A DNA stretch of 64,000 nt from the NCBI RefSeq assembly GCF_001641265.1, contig NW_020167534.1:62001-126000 (forward strand), in the 5' to 3' direction. Of the stretch, positions 22,808 through 33,324 are shown in pieces. Source of the DNA: Pseudogymnoascus destructans (taxonomy: Eukaryota; Ascomycota; Leotiomycetes; Thelebolales; Thelebolaceae). Position 1 is the first letter of the stretch. The number at the start of each line of letters is the position of its first letter. The translations under genes and the position numbers were made by a program. The notes under the pieces were generated by a model. The model was not told the DNA's origin. It worked only from the letters and a program-made list of their open reading frames with translations, and searched no databases.

Positions 22808-23247
22808 ATGGGAGGGATTCATGATATGGTCTGTCTTTCTTGTTTTAGCGTGGCTTGAGCATGTACTGGGTGGGCGGTGGTGCATTTGGAGGCGTTATTG
22901 GGAGGGGTTGCGAGTCTGGCGCACTGTGTAGGGTATATCTGTCTGGGAGGTGGGGTTTGAGTATGCACGATCGGTGGTTGGTGAGAGGGAGTTCTAGATA
23001 CCTTGGCCACTCAATATGCAATGAAATGATCACTCTGGACGGAAATGCTAAGCTCTTCTTATTACTCGTGCTGCCTAAAACTCTGACTATACATGACACC
23101 AATGACCACAGTAACTATGATTGAAATAAATACTCGATTATTGACGTCTATTATTGTCATAGTTACTCAAGAAACGACTAAAAAAAGAGAAATCCCATCA
23201 GCCTCGATTGTTAATGCCAATCCCCAGCGCAGAGATAAACACACAAA
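22808..23247. other. intergenic region FCP1 / tRNA-Ala
   Basis: A 440-bp stretch. The frames at 22819-23124 on both strands are low-complexity readings of GT-rich DNA. No gene is seen. Confidence 0.5.
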
Positions 23248-23319
23248 GGGGATATGGTTTAGTGGTATAACGCTTCTTTAGCATAGAAGAGGTCCGGCGT
23301 TCGATTCGCCGTTTCTCCA
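23248..23319 (+). tRNA. tRNA-Ala (anticodon AGC)
   Basis: A 72-nt cloverleaf. The acceptor GGGGATA pairs with TTTCTCC, allowing one G-U and one U-U. The D arm contains GGTTTAGTGGTATAAC. The anticodon stem CTTCT/AGAAG encloses the loop TTAGCAT with anticodon AGC. The T arm CGGCG-TTCGATT-CGCCG is perfect. Discriminator is A and no CCA is encoded. A-box and B-box (GCGTTCGATTC) promoter elements are intact and there is no intron. Orientation is the same as MSH2. Confidence 0.93.
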
Positions 23320-23651
23320 GTGTTTGATTGCTTAGGCATTTATTTTTTATTCTTTGATTCTAGCTGTGGATACGCGATCTAATATGGATAGGGGGAATAT
23401 TTCCCTTTTTCCTCGCAGCGCCCCCTCTTTGGAGCTTCACGTGACATTTTTGCTTAATTGAAGGCGGTGGCAGAATCGCGTAGATTCGCGCATCGCGTCC
23501 ACCGCATTTGGGGCGTCGTTAGACTGGTAATTGTTGGCCAAGTGCTCCTGACCTGACCCGCACTTGATTTTGAACGAAACAACGAAGGCTTGTCGTATGA
23601 GCCATTTTAAAACTCGGAAAGAATTAATTCATTTTTGCCGTTGCAGCAATT
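23320..23651 (+). promoter_or_regulatory. MSH2 promoter region with CGCG elements
   Basis: The stretch holds the tRNA terminator and then a cluster of TCGCG motifs around 23475-23500, including GATTCGCGCATCGCGTCC. TTCGCGC resembles G1/S (SBF/MBF/E2F-like) sites. Their role is inferred from yeast MSH2, which is cell-cycle regulated. Confidence 0.35.
23343..23348 (+). terminator. RNA polymerase III terminator (T6)
   Basis: Six consecutive T residues lie 24 bp after the tRNA-Ala discriminator base, the usual Pol III stop signal on the coding strand. Confidence 0.75.
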
Positions 23652-26480
23652 ATGTCGAATCGCCCTGAGTTAAAGGTTAGCTCACTCACTTCTTAACCCA
23701 GTTAAACCAGCCCATTGCTAACATCCCCCCTCCCCCAGGTTGACGACGAGCAAGGCTTCATCAAGTTCTTCAAATCCCTCCCCACCGAAGACAGCGAGAC
23801 GATCCGCATCTTCAACCGCGGCGACTACTACACCGCCCACGGCGAAGATGCCTCCTTCATCGCCCGCACCGTCTACAAGACGACCTCCGTCCTCCGCCAG
23901 CTCGGCCGCAACGACCACACCGGCCTCCCCTCCGTCACCATGACCGTCACCGTCTTCCGAAACTTCCTGCGCGAGGCGCTGTTTCGCCTCGGGAAGAGGA
24001 TAGAGGTCTGGGAGAGCACGGGTCGCATGCAGTGGAAGGTCGGCAAGCAGGCGTCGCCGGGGAACCTCCAGGATATTGAGGATGAGCTGGGGGGGCAGAT
24101 CGATGCTGCGCCTATCATGCTGGCTGTTAAGGTGTCGGCCAAGGCTTCTGAGACGCGGAATGTGGGTGTTTGCTTTGCTGATGCCAGTGTGCGGGAGTTG
24201 GGTGTCAGCGAGTTTCTCGATAACGACCTGTACTCGAATCTTGAGTCGCTCCTCATCCAGCTGGGTGTCAAGGAGTGTTTGATTCAAGTCGATAAGTCGA
24301 ATAAGGATATTGAGATTTCGAAACTAAAGGCAATTATTGATAGCTGTGGGATTGCTGTCTCGGAACGCCCAATTACGGATTTCGGAACGAAAGATATCGA
24401 GCAAGACCTGGCACGCATTCTGAGGGACGAGGCCGCATCGGGGGCCTTACCACAAACGGATCTGAAGCTCGCTATGGGCTCTGCTGCGGCGTTAATCAAA
24501 TACCTTGGTATCTTACACGACCCGTCAAATTTTGGCCAGTATCAGCTCTATCAACACGACCTAGCACAATTCATGAAGCTGGACTCCCCAGCCCTGAAAG
24601 CACTGAATCTTATGCCTGGCCCGAGAGATGGCTCGAAGACAATGAGTCTATTTGGGCTACTGAACCACTGCAAAACTGCAGTTGGCACTAGGCTTCTGGC
24701 GCAGTGGCTAAAACAGCCGCTTATGAGCAAGGATGAGATCGAGAAGAGACAAATGCTGGTGGAAAGTTTTGTCGAGGATACGGAACTACGACAGACGATG
24801 CAGGAAGAACATCTCCGTTCGATACCCGACTTGTATAGGCTAGCGAAGCGGTTCCAGAAGAAAATGGCGAACCTGGAGGACGTTGTAAGAGCATACCAAG
24901 TTGTTATTAGGCTACCCGGCTTCATCGGGACTTTGGAGGGAGTTATGGACGACAAGTACAAGGATATCCTTGACGACGCATATACTGTTAAGATCAGAGA
25001 GTATTCGGAGAGCCTCTCCAGGTTACAGGAGATGGTCGAAACGACGGTGGACTTAGATGCCATGGATCGCCATGAGTTCATCATCAAGCCAGAATTCGAC
25101 GACAGCCTTCGCATCATTCGAAAGAATCTTGATAAGCTGAAGTATGATATGGAAAAAGAGTCTCAAAGTGTATCAGATGATCTCGATCAGGAACTCGACA
25201 AGAAGCTATTTTTGGAAAACCACAGGACACACGGCTGGTGCCTGCGGTTGACAAGGACAGAGGCAGCTTGTATCCGCAACAAAAAGCGGTACTTGGAATG
25301 CTCGACGCAGAAGAACGGCGTCTACTTCACAACGAACGCGCTGCAGAGTATGCGCCGGGAGCATGATCAGCTTTCAGAGAATTATAACCGCACTCAAAGT
25401 AGCTTGGTCAATGAGGTTGTTAGCGTTGCTACATCATACTGTCCTGTTATTGAGCTGTTGGCTGGCGTTCTCGCCCACTTAGATGTGATTGTCAGCTTCG
25501 CTCACGTTTCCGTACATGCTCCTACGGCCTACACCAAGCCCAAGATGCACGAACGGGGAACCGGCGATACCATACTTAAAGAGGCTCGCCATCCATGTAT
25601 GGAGATGCAAGATGACATCCAGTTCATAACAAACGATGTCTCCCTGATCCGCAAGAAATCCGAATTTTTGATCATCACCGGTCCCAATATGGGCGGTAAG
25701 TCGACCTATATTCGCCAGGTCGGCGTTATCGCACTGATGGCCCAAATCGGCTGCTTTGTTCCCTGCACAACAGCAGAATTGACCATTTTCGACTGCATTC
25801 TTGCCCGTGTCGGTGCTAGCGATTCTCAGCTCAAGGGCGTGTCAACCTTCATGGCCGAGATGTTGGAGACTGCCAATATCCTAAAGTCTGCAACATCCGA
25901 ATCACTCATAATAATAGACGAGCTCGGCCGCGGAACAAGCACATATGATGGATTTGGCCTCGCTTGGGCTATTTCAGAGCACATCGTCAAGGAAATAGCC
26001 GCCTTCAGCATGTTTGCGACTCACTTCCACGAGTTAACGGCACTTGCAGACGAGTTTCCACAGGTCTCTAACCTTCACGTCGTTGCTCATATTGGTGACG
26101 GCCCGCAATCGGATGGCAAAGGTGACAAGAGAGAAGTAACCCTTCTTTACAAGGTAGAAGACGGAGTCTGCGACCAAAGTTTTGGTATCCATGTCGCGAA
26201 GCTCGTTCGATTCCCGGAGAAGGTCGTGAATATGGCGAAGCGGAAGGCGGACGAATTAGAAGACTTTACTGGCAAGCATGAAAATGACGCGGTGAAGGTT
26301 AAGAGGGAGGACGTGGAAGATGGAAGTGTTATGCTGAAAGGGCTTCTGAAGACTTGGAAGAGCCAGTGCGAGAGTGAAGGCCTGCAGGGAGATGATATGG
26401 TGGCGAGGATGAAGGAATTGGTTATGGCGGATAAGAAGCTGCTCGACAGCCCATTCTTCCAGAGTGTGAAGGCTCTATGA
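23652..26480 (+). CDS. MSH2: DNA mismatch repair protein Msh2
   Basis: Inferred join(23652..23675, 23739..26480), 921 residues, full length for the family. Exon 1 encodes only MSNRPELK. The 63-bp intron (GTTAGC donor, GCTAAC branch, CCCCCAG acceptor) leads to VDDEQGFIKFFKSLP. Msh2 pairs with Msh3 or Msh6 to recognise mismatches and loops in nuclear DNA. Order of parts: mismatch-binding-like domain I, connector, levers (LNLMPGPRDGSKTMSLFGLL) and clamp, then the ABC-type ATPase with Walker A TGPNMGGKSTYIRQ (about residue 655), the signature loop and Walker B LIIIDELGRGTSTYDG, then CDQSFGIHVAKL and the C-terminal dimerisation helices. All key ATPase residues are present. Confidence 0.97.
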
Positions 26481-26874
26481 GTATGAGGGACAAGGTGTTT
26501 GGAGTTGTGAAATATAGCTGAGTGGGGGGATATATCATATGATCATGCTGGTTTAAGGACAGCCAGACAACTTAATCCAGTAACTTGACTCATGCGAATA
26601 GACAAATAATGAAATTTGTTTTGGGACCGATTGATCCGAGAGGAGGGAACGATTGAGAACATTATCGGTGAACAATACCGGTTGCTCCTTCTAGTTGAGT
26701 ATGAAGACTTGCAAGTCGTGAGAACCAAACCAGGAAAAAGGCTAGTAATATTTTGATTTGTTTTTCGAATCGATCTCCATTCTACCTTCAACTAAATATT
26801 CGTTATCATTTACCCTATAACTTCCATGGGAGCTTCTCTCTTCACCTTGGTGGTTAGTCATTGGATATTGCAGA
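26481..26874. other. intergenic region MSH2 / hypothetical gene
   Basis: A 394-bp AT-rich stretch with the MSH2 3' flank and the presumed promoter of the next gene. No gene or repeat is seen. Confidence 0.5.
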
Positions 26875-29127
26875 ATGAGTCGACATCGTGAGAATGAAAG
26901 CAGAATATTCGTCGCAAACAGCCCGAAAGGAGCAGATAGCCCAGGCACCCCAAGGCTACCGCCATTGTCTAATCCTGGCGACGACACGATAGCAAGGAGT
27001 AGAAAGCAGGAATCACCACGAAGCACACAAACCTCAGACCAGGACTCTCCAATCTACATCTCCCCAAAGAAAGCGCGGCGACGACAACGCCAGTCATTAT
27101 CTGCAATCAGTAATACGTCTATAATAGCCAATGACGACGCTGAGATATCGTCCAGAGTTGCAAATAGGCTCAATCGAGAGAAGCTCGCATGGGAAACCAT
27201 AAATTCTGAGATTTTAGAATGGCAAACTGTCTGCCGAACTGGTCGGCCAAGCTGGTGGTCTCCGGCATCAAGATGGACACGCCAACGAAGGGCTCGATCG
27301 GGAACGAGTAGAGATGTGGCTGACATGGGGACAGCTGATTTTGGTGATAACTGGTCTACCCCAACCCAACTCTTTGAACAGCAAAAACACATAAAAAGCA
27401 CTTCAAACACCCAAGAACAGGCGTTTATTACAGCGGTCCAGCTTTTGAGCGTCAGCTTTACGTTACCAGTAGAGCAATTCGAGAATTATAATAACTCAAC
27501 AAACTTGTACTTCGCCACAGCTTCCGATGGCGTGCCAGACGCTCGGCTTATCAGCTCCCTCCGGATGCACACAGACTATCGATGGTCCCCAGCCTTCGGT
27601 CATGAAGCAAGAAGCACCTCGCCTGAATATCTCCACAAAGCAACACACGGTGGAGAACAGTCTCTGGCAGGCCTTGGAGATGCGCCAGTATCTCTTAATC
27701 TAAGCTACTCAAGAAGAAGCCGAAGATCGAAGAGAAAGAGAAAACGACACCAGATACGATATGTCACGCCTGCTGATAGGTCAGGGCAAGAGCACGTCGA
27801 GAAGCTCGATAGTCACAGGTCCACCCAGGCTCTGGAACGCTCTGCTTTAGATTCAGTGGAAGGGATATTCAGCGACTCTACACGGCAGACGAAGTCTCGC
27901 CTCCTGCCAGGGCGCAAAGCTCGTAGCTGCCCTGTGAGCCCTACGCTGAATACTGAGTCAGTAGGTTCTCGAGCAACTCGACTACATCACCTTCCTACCC
28001 AAATCGAGAGACATGAACCCCCTATGGGGACTCCACAAGCCCGTTGGCAGCTGGAGTCTAGTCGTTATACCTTGGAGCCTGCAATTCGATCAGAACCGCA
28101 CCCTGTATTCATTCAGCCTATCAAAGAACTGGTTGTGAAGAGCTGGCAAACTTTCCGCAAGAAGCTTGATAATACTCTTAGCCGTGGTCGTCCCAATCCA
28201 GGAGGCACTTCTGCACCATTCAAGAATGAACAAATGTCCTTGTCATGGCCAGCTTTGGTTGGCCCATCAGCAAGTTCCTGGGCAGTCCAACGGCGACGAA
28301 ATGCTAGAGAGAGGCATGATATATACAGCAGCAGCGTGGAAAGCAGCCCAAGGTATAATTCACTGACATCTGGAACAACAAGCGACGCTTCAAGCCCAGT
28401 ACGTACGGACTCGGCGGCCACGATTCCCCTATCCAGGGGGTCTTCCTCCCTGGCAGAAGTGGTTAATACTACCAAGGCGAAAGACCCTCCCGCGAGCTCA
28501 AACCACTCGCTGCCGTCTTTCATCTCGAATAGCACCTCCGATGCTGACTCTGAAAGCTCTAACCCTCGACCCATCCCTCGAAGCCCTGCTGGATTCTTTA
28601 TAGGCAAGTCAGGAGGGAGCGGTCCAAACCATACTATGCCTTCGTTTGTTCCCCTTCGTGGAAGTAAGCGTCGAGGTAGGCGGCCAAGCATGTTGTCTGA
28701 AGTAGCTACGCCTTATGGGGATATAGCCCTGACTGAAGCGGAACAGCTTATGATGGAGGGCGGTGGAAACGAGGTGATATTAGGCGTTGGAGACCTGAAA
28801 TCCGGCTCAAGTGGAGAGTTTCCGGCTGAGAGGATGTACGAGGTTGGCCCTGAGTCTCATAGACTTGAAAAGTGCCGTTCATTAGACGCGTTGACGAGGA
28901 GGGATTTGTTCTCCACTGATGATTCTCAGAATATGCCTGGCCGTGCAGAAGGGCATGAAGTGGATATGGGCAAGAGCAGGTTACAGAGGATTAGTTCGGC
29001 TGGGACAACTGTTATTACCCCAAGTGACGACAGTGTAGAAGTTGGGAGATCGCCGGCTGGACCACCCTTCAGAATATGGGATGAAGGGGACCGGAAAGGA
29101 AAAAGGAGGGCCAGGAGCTTTCTCTGA
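26875..29127 (+). CDS. large disordered protein of unknown function
   Basis: Intronless 750-residue frame, not recognised as a known family. It is rich in Ser, Arg, Pro and Thr, with basic clusters SPKKARRRQRQS (about residue 63-74) and RRSRRSKRKRKRH (about residue 280) that could be nuclear localisation signals. One more ordered-looking stretch is REKLAWETINSEILEWQTVC (about residue 100), followed by RPSWWSPASRWTRQRR. Many SP and TP dipeptides suggest phosphorylation by proline-directed kinases. The long uninterrupted frame, with codon use like its neighbours and a clear stop at 29125-29127, supports a real gene. Function is unknown. It is convergent with SYS1. Confidence 0.75.
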   Translation: MSRHRENESRIFVANSPKGADSPGTPRLPPLSNPGDDTIARSRKQESPRSTQTSDQDSPIYISPKKARRRQRQSLSAISNTSIIANDDAEISSRVANRLNREKLAWETINSEILEWQTVCRTGRPSWWSPASRWTRQRRARSGTSRDVADMGTADFGDNWSTPTQLFEQQKHIKSTSNTQEQAFITAVQLLSVSFTLPVEQFENYNNSTNLYFATASDGVPDARLISSLRMHTDYRWSPAFGHEARSTSPEYLHKATHGGEQSLAGLGDAPVSLNLSYSRRSRRSKRKRKRHQIRYVTPADRSGQEHVEKLDSHRSTQALERSALDSVEGIFSDSTRQTKSRLLPGRKARSCPVSPTLNTESVGSRATRLHHLPTQIERHEPPMGTPQARWQLESSRYTLEPAIRSEPHPVFIQPIKELVVKSWQTFRKKLDNTLSRGRPNPGGTSAPFKNEQMSLSWPALVGPSASSWAVQRRRNARERHDIYSSSVESSPRYNSLTSGTTSDASSPVRTDSAATIPLSRGSSSLAEVVNTTKAKDPPASSNHSLPSFISNSTSDADSESSNPRPIPRSPAGFFIGKSGGSGPNHTMPSFVPLRGSKRRGRRPSMLSEVATPYGDIALTEAEQLMMEGGGNEVILGVGDLKSGSSGEFPAERMYEVGPESHRLEKCRSLDALTRRDLFSTDDSQNMPGRAEGHEVDMGKSRLQRISSAGTTVITPSDDSVEVGRSPAGPPFRIWDEGDRKGKRRARSFL

Positions 29128-29507
29128 CAAGGGGTAGCCTGGATTTCTAACTAGCCCCAAGAGACATCAAACTATTGAGGTGCCAACATGAAGAGTAACG
29201 TGAATGCTTTGCAAAAATATCAGTTCGGTCAACGGGAGAATTTACACCAGTGAAATATATGCAACTATGGCATTTGGAAAATATGTGTTGTACAGATATT
29301 GCATCGCAAAAATCCGAGCAATTCGTTTAATTAGAATCATGAGGGTATCCGTATGGCCTAGCCAATATCCCAGTCCCGACCACCCCAGGCTTGTCCGCCT
29401 TGTAGTCCCCCAAACGCCATGAAACCGTCCCATGTCTAGTTCGCCCATACTCCGTACAGTACAGTAGATAATAACAACAACACCAGCAGAACCCCCGCTA
29501 GAAGTCC
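29128..29507. other. convergent intergenic region
   Basis: A 380-bp stretch between the 3' ends of the disordered-protein gene and SYS1. Nothing is recognised. Confidence 0.5.
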
Positions 29508-30242
29508 TCACGCCTCCTGTCTCTCAGTCTTTATCGGAACCATCTCATATCCCCCCGCCTCATCACGGCCTCTTCCCCTCCTCCCACCCCCAGAGAACCC
29601 AGATTCCTCATCCCCTATCGATTCCGACGGGCCAGCGCCCGCGCCAGCGCTCGCGGATCCGTTGTCGGTGGGCGACGCAGCGGAGCCACCGAAGATTATA
29701 GGGCGTAGCTCGCGGCGCTGACACGCCCAGGTGCTGAGGACGACCATGAATACTGCGCTGCAGATTTGGAGGGCCCACCAGAGCCAGTTTCGCGGGAGGC
29801 CGTGTGAGTAGAGGGAGACGAGGATGAGGTGAACGATGTGGAGGGTGATGACGAAGTCGAGGACGAGTTTGGAGCGCTGGATTATGAAGAGGATCGCGAT
29901 AACACTGTTTTCGTTAGCGTATACCCTTACACCCTCTGCTCATCGCGCCCTGCAAATAGAAAGTTGGCGCTGTGTCGCTACTCACATAAAAAATGCATTC
30001 ACCATCCACACCATCCCCAGCAGCCACCCCTGCGTCGTATCCCCCCTCAGCGCCGTCCACCCTAATATATCATCCAACAACCTAAACGGCGTCCCCATCA
30101 CGAGCGTCGTAAAAAGAATCATCACCACCGCGCTGACATAGTACAGCGCCTGCAGCGCCAGGATCTGCGTCAAGATGCGCAGCGGCGGGAGCTCCGTCAG
30201 GGCGCCGGGGCGCGGAGGGCGCCGTCGCCGTGGGAGAGGCAT
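29508..30242 (-). CDS. SYS1: Sys1 family Golgi membrane protein
   Basis: Inferred complement(join(29508..29904, 29986..30242)), 217 residues. The 81-bp intron has a GTGAGT donor, GCTAACG branch and AAACAG acceptor and lies within the second membrane region. Sys1 is a four-span Golgi protein that recruits the Arf-like GTPase Arl3 for endosome-Golgi traffic. Family features seen: the Arg/Pro-rich N-terminus followed by GALTELPPLRILTQILALQ, the loop RGDTTQGWLLGMVWMVNAFF, LVLDFVITLHIVHLI, SHGLPRNWLWWALQ and the terminal ACQRRELRPIIFGG. The C-terminal tail is extended and Gly/Arg-rich. It shares a 479-bp divergent promoter region with COA6. Confidence 0.93.
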
Positions 30243-30721
30243 GCGTGCGTGTGCAGATGTGCGACGCTTTGTGGAGGTAAGGGCTACCTTGGTAGCATTT
30301 GCGGAGTGTGTGGTTCAGTAGCTGGACGAGTGTGGCGGTTTGGTGGTGTTTGTAGGGGCTGGTGATGAGGGTTTCATGAGGTGGCATAGGCTTCTTTCTC
30401 TAAAGTTTAGGGTAGGGGACGTGGATGACAAGGGTAGGTCGACTAGCGGCGGAAGCACGTGAGTGGTGTCGATGATGATGTTGGAGAGACTAAATTGTTG
30501 ATTGGGAAGTTGGATTTGGAAGACGATTGCTCTGGAACGGATCACTCTACAGACAAGTCATTGAGCAGCGAAAGTCATACACATAATCATTCGACCGGAT
30601 CACCCCGCTATACCGTCAAGTTGCACCAAAATCACCTGCAGACAGGGAACCGAAAAGTCCGGCCTCAGCGACACAGCTAGCTACCCTAACGACCAGCTCC
30701 TCCTCTCCAAACACATACACC
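30243..30721. promoter_or_regulatory. divergent promoter SYS1 / COA6
   Basis: A 479-bp stretch between two start codons. No specific element was recognised, and short frames here have no protein features. Confidence 0.4.
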
Positions 30722-31201
30722 ATGGGTTTATTCTCCAGCTCCGCAGACAAGCTGCCCGCCCCCAAAATCTCGACCGACGGCACACCAATCGCGCCCGACC
30801 GGTCCGCGCGCGCGAAGTGCTGGGAGGCGAGGGACGCATACTTCCAGTGCCTGGATAAAAACACCATTATCGACAGCTTGACGAATAAGGATGCCGCGGA
30901 GAAGGCGTGTGGTGCGGAGAATAAGGGGTTTGAGAAGAATTGCGCGAGTAGCTGGGTGAGTTCTAGCCCTGGGCTTTACGTTTGGGGGAGGAGCAAGCTG
31001 GGAGGGAAAGTGGAGACGGATGCGGTGTGATAACTTTATGGCTAATATATGCGATAGGTTACATATTTCAAGAAGCGAAGAGTGATGGAATACCAGCGTG
31101 ACCAGCAAATGAAGAAGCTCCGGGCAGAAGGCGCGCAGGAAATCCCAGCAGGAGCCGTCCCACCAGGAATCGGCTCGATACCAACTGCGGGACCCAGGTG
31201 A
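30722..31201 (+). CDS. COA6: cytochrome c oxidase assembly factor 6 (CHCH protein)
   Basis: Inferred join(30722..30955, 31058..31201), 125 residues. The 102-bp intron has a GTGAGT donor and GCGATAG acceptor and joins ..CASSW to VTYFKKRRVMEYQRDQ. The twin cysteine motif is visible: Cys33 and Cys43 (CX9C), Cys63 and Cys74 (CX10C), the arrangement typical of Coa6. This intermembrane-space protein helps deliver copper to the Cox2 CuA site during complex IV assembly. Proteins of this kind are imported by Mia40-dependent disulfide relay, so no presequence is expected and none is seen. The C-terminal tail (QEIPAGAVPPGIG) is Pro/Gly-rich. Without splicing the frame runs into a stop at 31030. Confidence 0.9.
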
Positions 31202-31611
31202 ATAACCCTACAGCGAAAGGAGAAGTCGTGAGAATTTAAGATAAAATGTATGATATGTAAAAATACGGTCAACAGCAAGGCAGAAGGGGGCACATTGCAC
31301 GAATATAACGAGTTAGAAATATTAGTCTTTTAGACAAATCTACTCCTATAACAAACACAACCACCAAAGCTCAAAAGCCACACCGCACCACCTCTCGTCA
31401 AACAAAAGAAAAAAATGCCAATGGAGAATCGGAAATGTTGAAGTAGATTCGAATTCGCATCCCTTGTTATTATCACGCAAACGCCCATCCCATCCCACCC
31501 CACTCCCGTCGTGAGATCGTGAGTCCCGTCCGTCCCCTCCTGATATGTGCTGTTCTGTCGTCCAAAAGTCCTGTCAAAAAAATCTGCTGTCCCTGCCTAT
31601 ATCCCCGAGGA
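31202..31611. other. convergent intergenic region COA6 / VOC-like gene
   Basis: A 410-bp stretch, AC-rich near 31360-31500. Nothing is recognised. Confidence 0.5.
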
Positions 31612-33087
31612 TCAATACACGTTCCGCCTACTGTAGTGGCTCCTCATCCCAATATTACTAATACTATCACTTGGCGCCACGCTCCCCGCCACGCTCTCTG
31701 GCAGCGGCACTCTGCGCGCCTGCTCACTCGGCGCCATATTCCCCACCGCGCTCTCCGGGAGCGGGACTCGTCGCGCCCGCTCGCTGACCGTCGTGCTCTT
31801 GCGGTCACTCTTCATGCTCACCACCGTCTGGCCTCCGTGGCGCTCCGTTCTGGCTTTCGAGCTCGTGCGCGCAGGCTTGATAGTCGAATCGCTCTTCCTG
31901 CTCGCGTGACTGCGTCCGGATTCAGAGTGCCTCCCAGCCTCAGAATGCCCGGACGCACTAACAACCGCAACAGGCTTCCCATGCCCAACGCCCCTCTCGC
32001 TATAACGCGACTGTTTCGCCGTCGATGCATGGCTAGGCGCGGGCGCTTGACTCCTTCCGCCATCGTACGCGGAGTAACTCATACTCCTTCTCTCATCCAC
32101 CGGCTGGAGCACGCCCTCTCTCCCACCCCCACGCCCGGTGCCAGCAGCGCTCGCAACATTATAGCGAAGCACATACCGCTGTCCCCCCAGGCTCCTCTCA
32201 CTCCCCACCCTCGACCCACCCACCGACGGCCCCTTGGAGCGCGCTACCTCCATAACGGGCGCCTGCTGCGGAACCTGCGGAGCGGGGGCCGAGAAGTACG
32301 TCACGAGCTGTGGGCGCGGTTGCTCTGGCTCCTCGCTGCGAACCATTGCGTAGGCCACCGCGGCGCCAGCTGCAGCGCCGAGGATGGTGCCGATGATAGC
32401 CTGTGCGGAGAGGCCTTCTCCAATACGCTCGGGGAGGGCGGCGGAGACTTCATTGTACATTGCTGTCATCGTTGCGCTTCTGAGGAGAGCAGGGCGGGAG
32501 TCTGGCTCTGGTGAGGGGGCCACCTGGGATGGGGCAGGCTCCTGCTGCGCGGGCTGTGCTAGGACCATGGCGCGCTGGGGGCTTCCGACGCGGCTTTGAG
32601 TGGGGGGGTGGGAGGAGATGGAGCGGGCGACGTCGCGCTGCCAGTCTAGGACTCTGCGGGCCTCCTTGGCGGTGGATGCGGTGGTGATAGTAGTCGGTGC
32701 CGCGTGAACGGAGCCGCGGCGGAGCGGGCTGCGAGCGTAGCAGACTTCGAGCATGTTGCCGTCGTGGTCCGTTGTTTTTGCGACGGCGGTGTCGGCGGAG
32801 TGCTGGATGAGATTTGTGGAGTGGAGGGTGTTTGATTCGAGGGCGAGGGCGTGGAAGTTGGCGACCTGGGTGAAGTTGGATGCGGTGAGGGTGAGGGTTG
32901 AGGGGCGGGGGGAGTGGGATTCGGTGAGGGTGAAGAGGATTTCGGAGGGTTGGGCGGGGATGCCGAAGTGGAGGGAGTGAGGGGAGGAGGGGGAGGCGCA
33001 GAGGAAGTGGATGCCGAGGGGTTGAGTGACGGCGGCGTAGAAGGAGGAGGAGGAGGGGAGGTGGGAGACTTCAATGGTGGGAATCAT
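31612..33087 (-). CDS. protein with N-terminal VOC/glyoxalase-like domain and long Ser/Arg-rich tail
   Basis: 491 residues if translation starts at MIPTIEVSHLPSSSSFYAAV. An upstream in-frame Met at 33204 would add a repeat-encoded leader (the 24-bp duplication at 33142-33189) and is less likely. Residues 1-125 resemble the vicinal oxygen chelate fold: EVSHLPSSSSFYAAVTQPLG, a middle VANFHALALESN segment and KTTDHDGNMLEVCY. In that segment the His-Asp-x-x-Gly-Asn-x-Leu-Glu pattern matches the metal-ligand strand of such proteins. A possible membrane or Ala/Gly helix follows (AIIGTILGAAAGAAVAYAM, about residue 250). The rest is disordered with a duplicated RARRVPLPES motif. Biochemical function is unknown. 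Confidence 0.7.
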   Translation of the reverse strand: MIPTIEVSHLPSSSSFYAAVTQPLGIHFLCASPSSPHSLHFGIPAQPSEILFTLTESHSPRPSTLTLTASNFTQVANFHALALESNTLHSTNLIQHSADTAVAKTTDHDGNMLEVCYARSPLRRGSVHAAPTTITTASTAKEARRVLDWQRDVARSISSHPPTQSRVGSPQRAMVLAQPAQQEPAPSQVAPSPEPDSRPALLRSATMTAMYNEVSAALPERIGEGLSAQAIIGTILGAAAGAAVAYAMVRSEEPEQPRPQLVTYFSAPAPQVPQQAPVMEVARSKGPSVGGSRVGSERSLGGQRYVLRYNVASAAGTGRGGGREGVLQPVDERRSMSYSAYDGGRSQAPAPSHASTAKQSRYSERGVGHGKPVAVVSASGHSEAGRHSESGRSHASRKSDSTIKPARTSSKARTERHGGQTVVSMKSDRKSTTVSERARRVPLPESAVGNMAPSEQARRVPLPESVAGSVAPSDSISNIGMRSHYSRRNVY

Positions 33088-33141
33088 TGATGCGGTGAGG
33101 GGTTTTTGTGCTTGAGAGAGATGTAAAGAGGGAATGATGAA

Positions 33142-33189
33142 GGTAGAGAAGCGCAAGTGAGAGAAGGTAGAGAAGCGCAAGTGAGAGAA
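33142..33189. repeat. perfect 24-bp tandem duplication
   Basis: The 24-bp unit beginning GGTAGAGAAGCGCAAG occurs twice head to tail (33142-33165, 33166-33189), in the 5' leader of the VOC-like gene. It has generated an in-frame repeat (FSHLRFST) if the upstream ATG is used. Confidence 0.85.
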
Positions 33190-33268
33190 GGTTATGCTCT
33201 GCAAGACAGAAGGGAAAAGGTACCATTATATGGCTATATGCACGATGAGACGAGGCGGCAGATGTGAG

Positions 33269-33324
33269 GCCACTGAGCTTCACATGAGCCACCAAACGAG
33301 GTGGCTCATGTGAAGCTCAGTGGC
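33269..33324. repeat. perfect 25-bp inverted repeat with 6-bp loop
   Basis: The arm at 33269-33293 starts GCCACTGAGCTTC. Its exact reverse complement is at 33300-33324, separated by AAACGA. This hairpin lies about 180 bp upstream of the VOC-like start, at the boundary with the transposon-rich half of the window. Confidence 0.95.

Noticed and set aside
31519..32514. 331-codon plus-strand frame opposite the VOC-like gene
   Set aside because: Arg/His/Pro-rich antisense shadow of the GC-rich disordered tail. The minus-strand frame has the recognisable domain.
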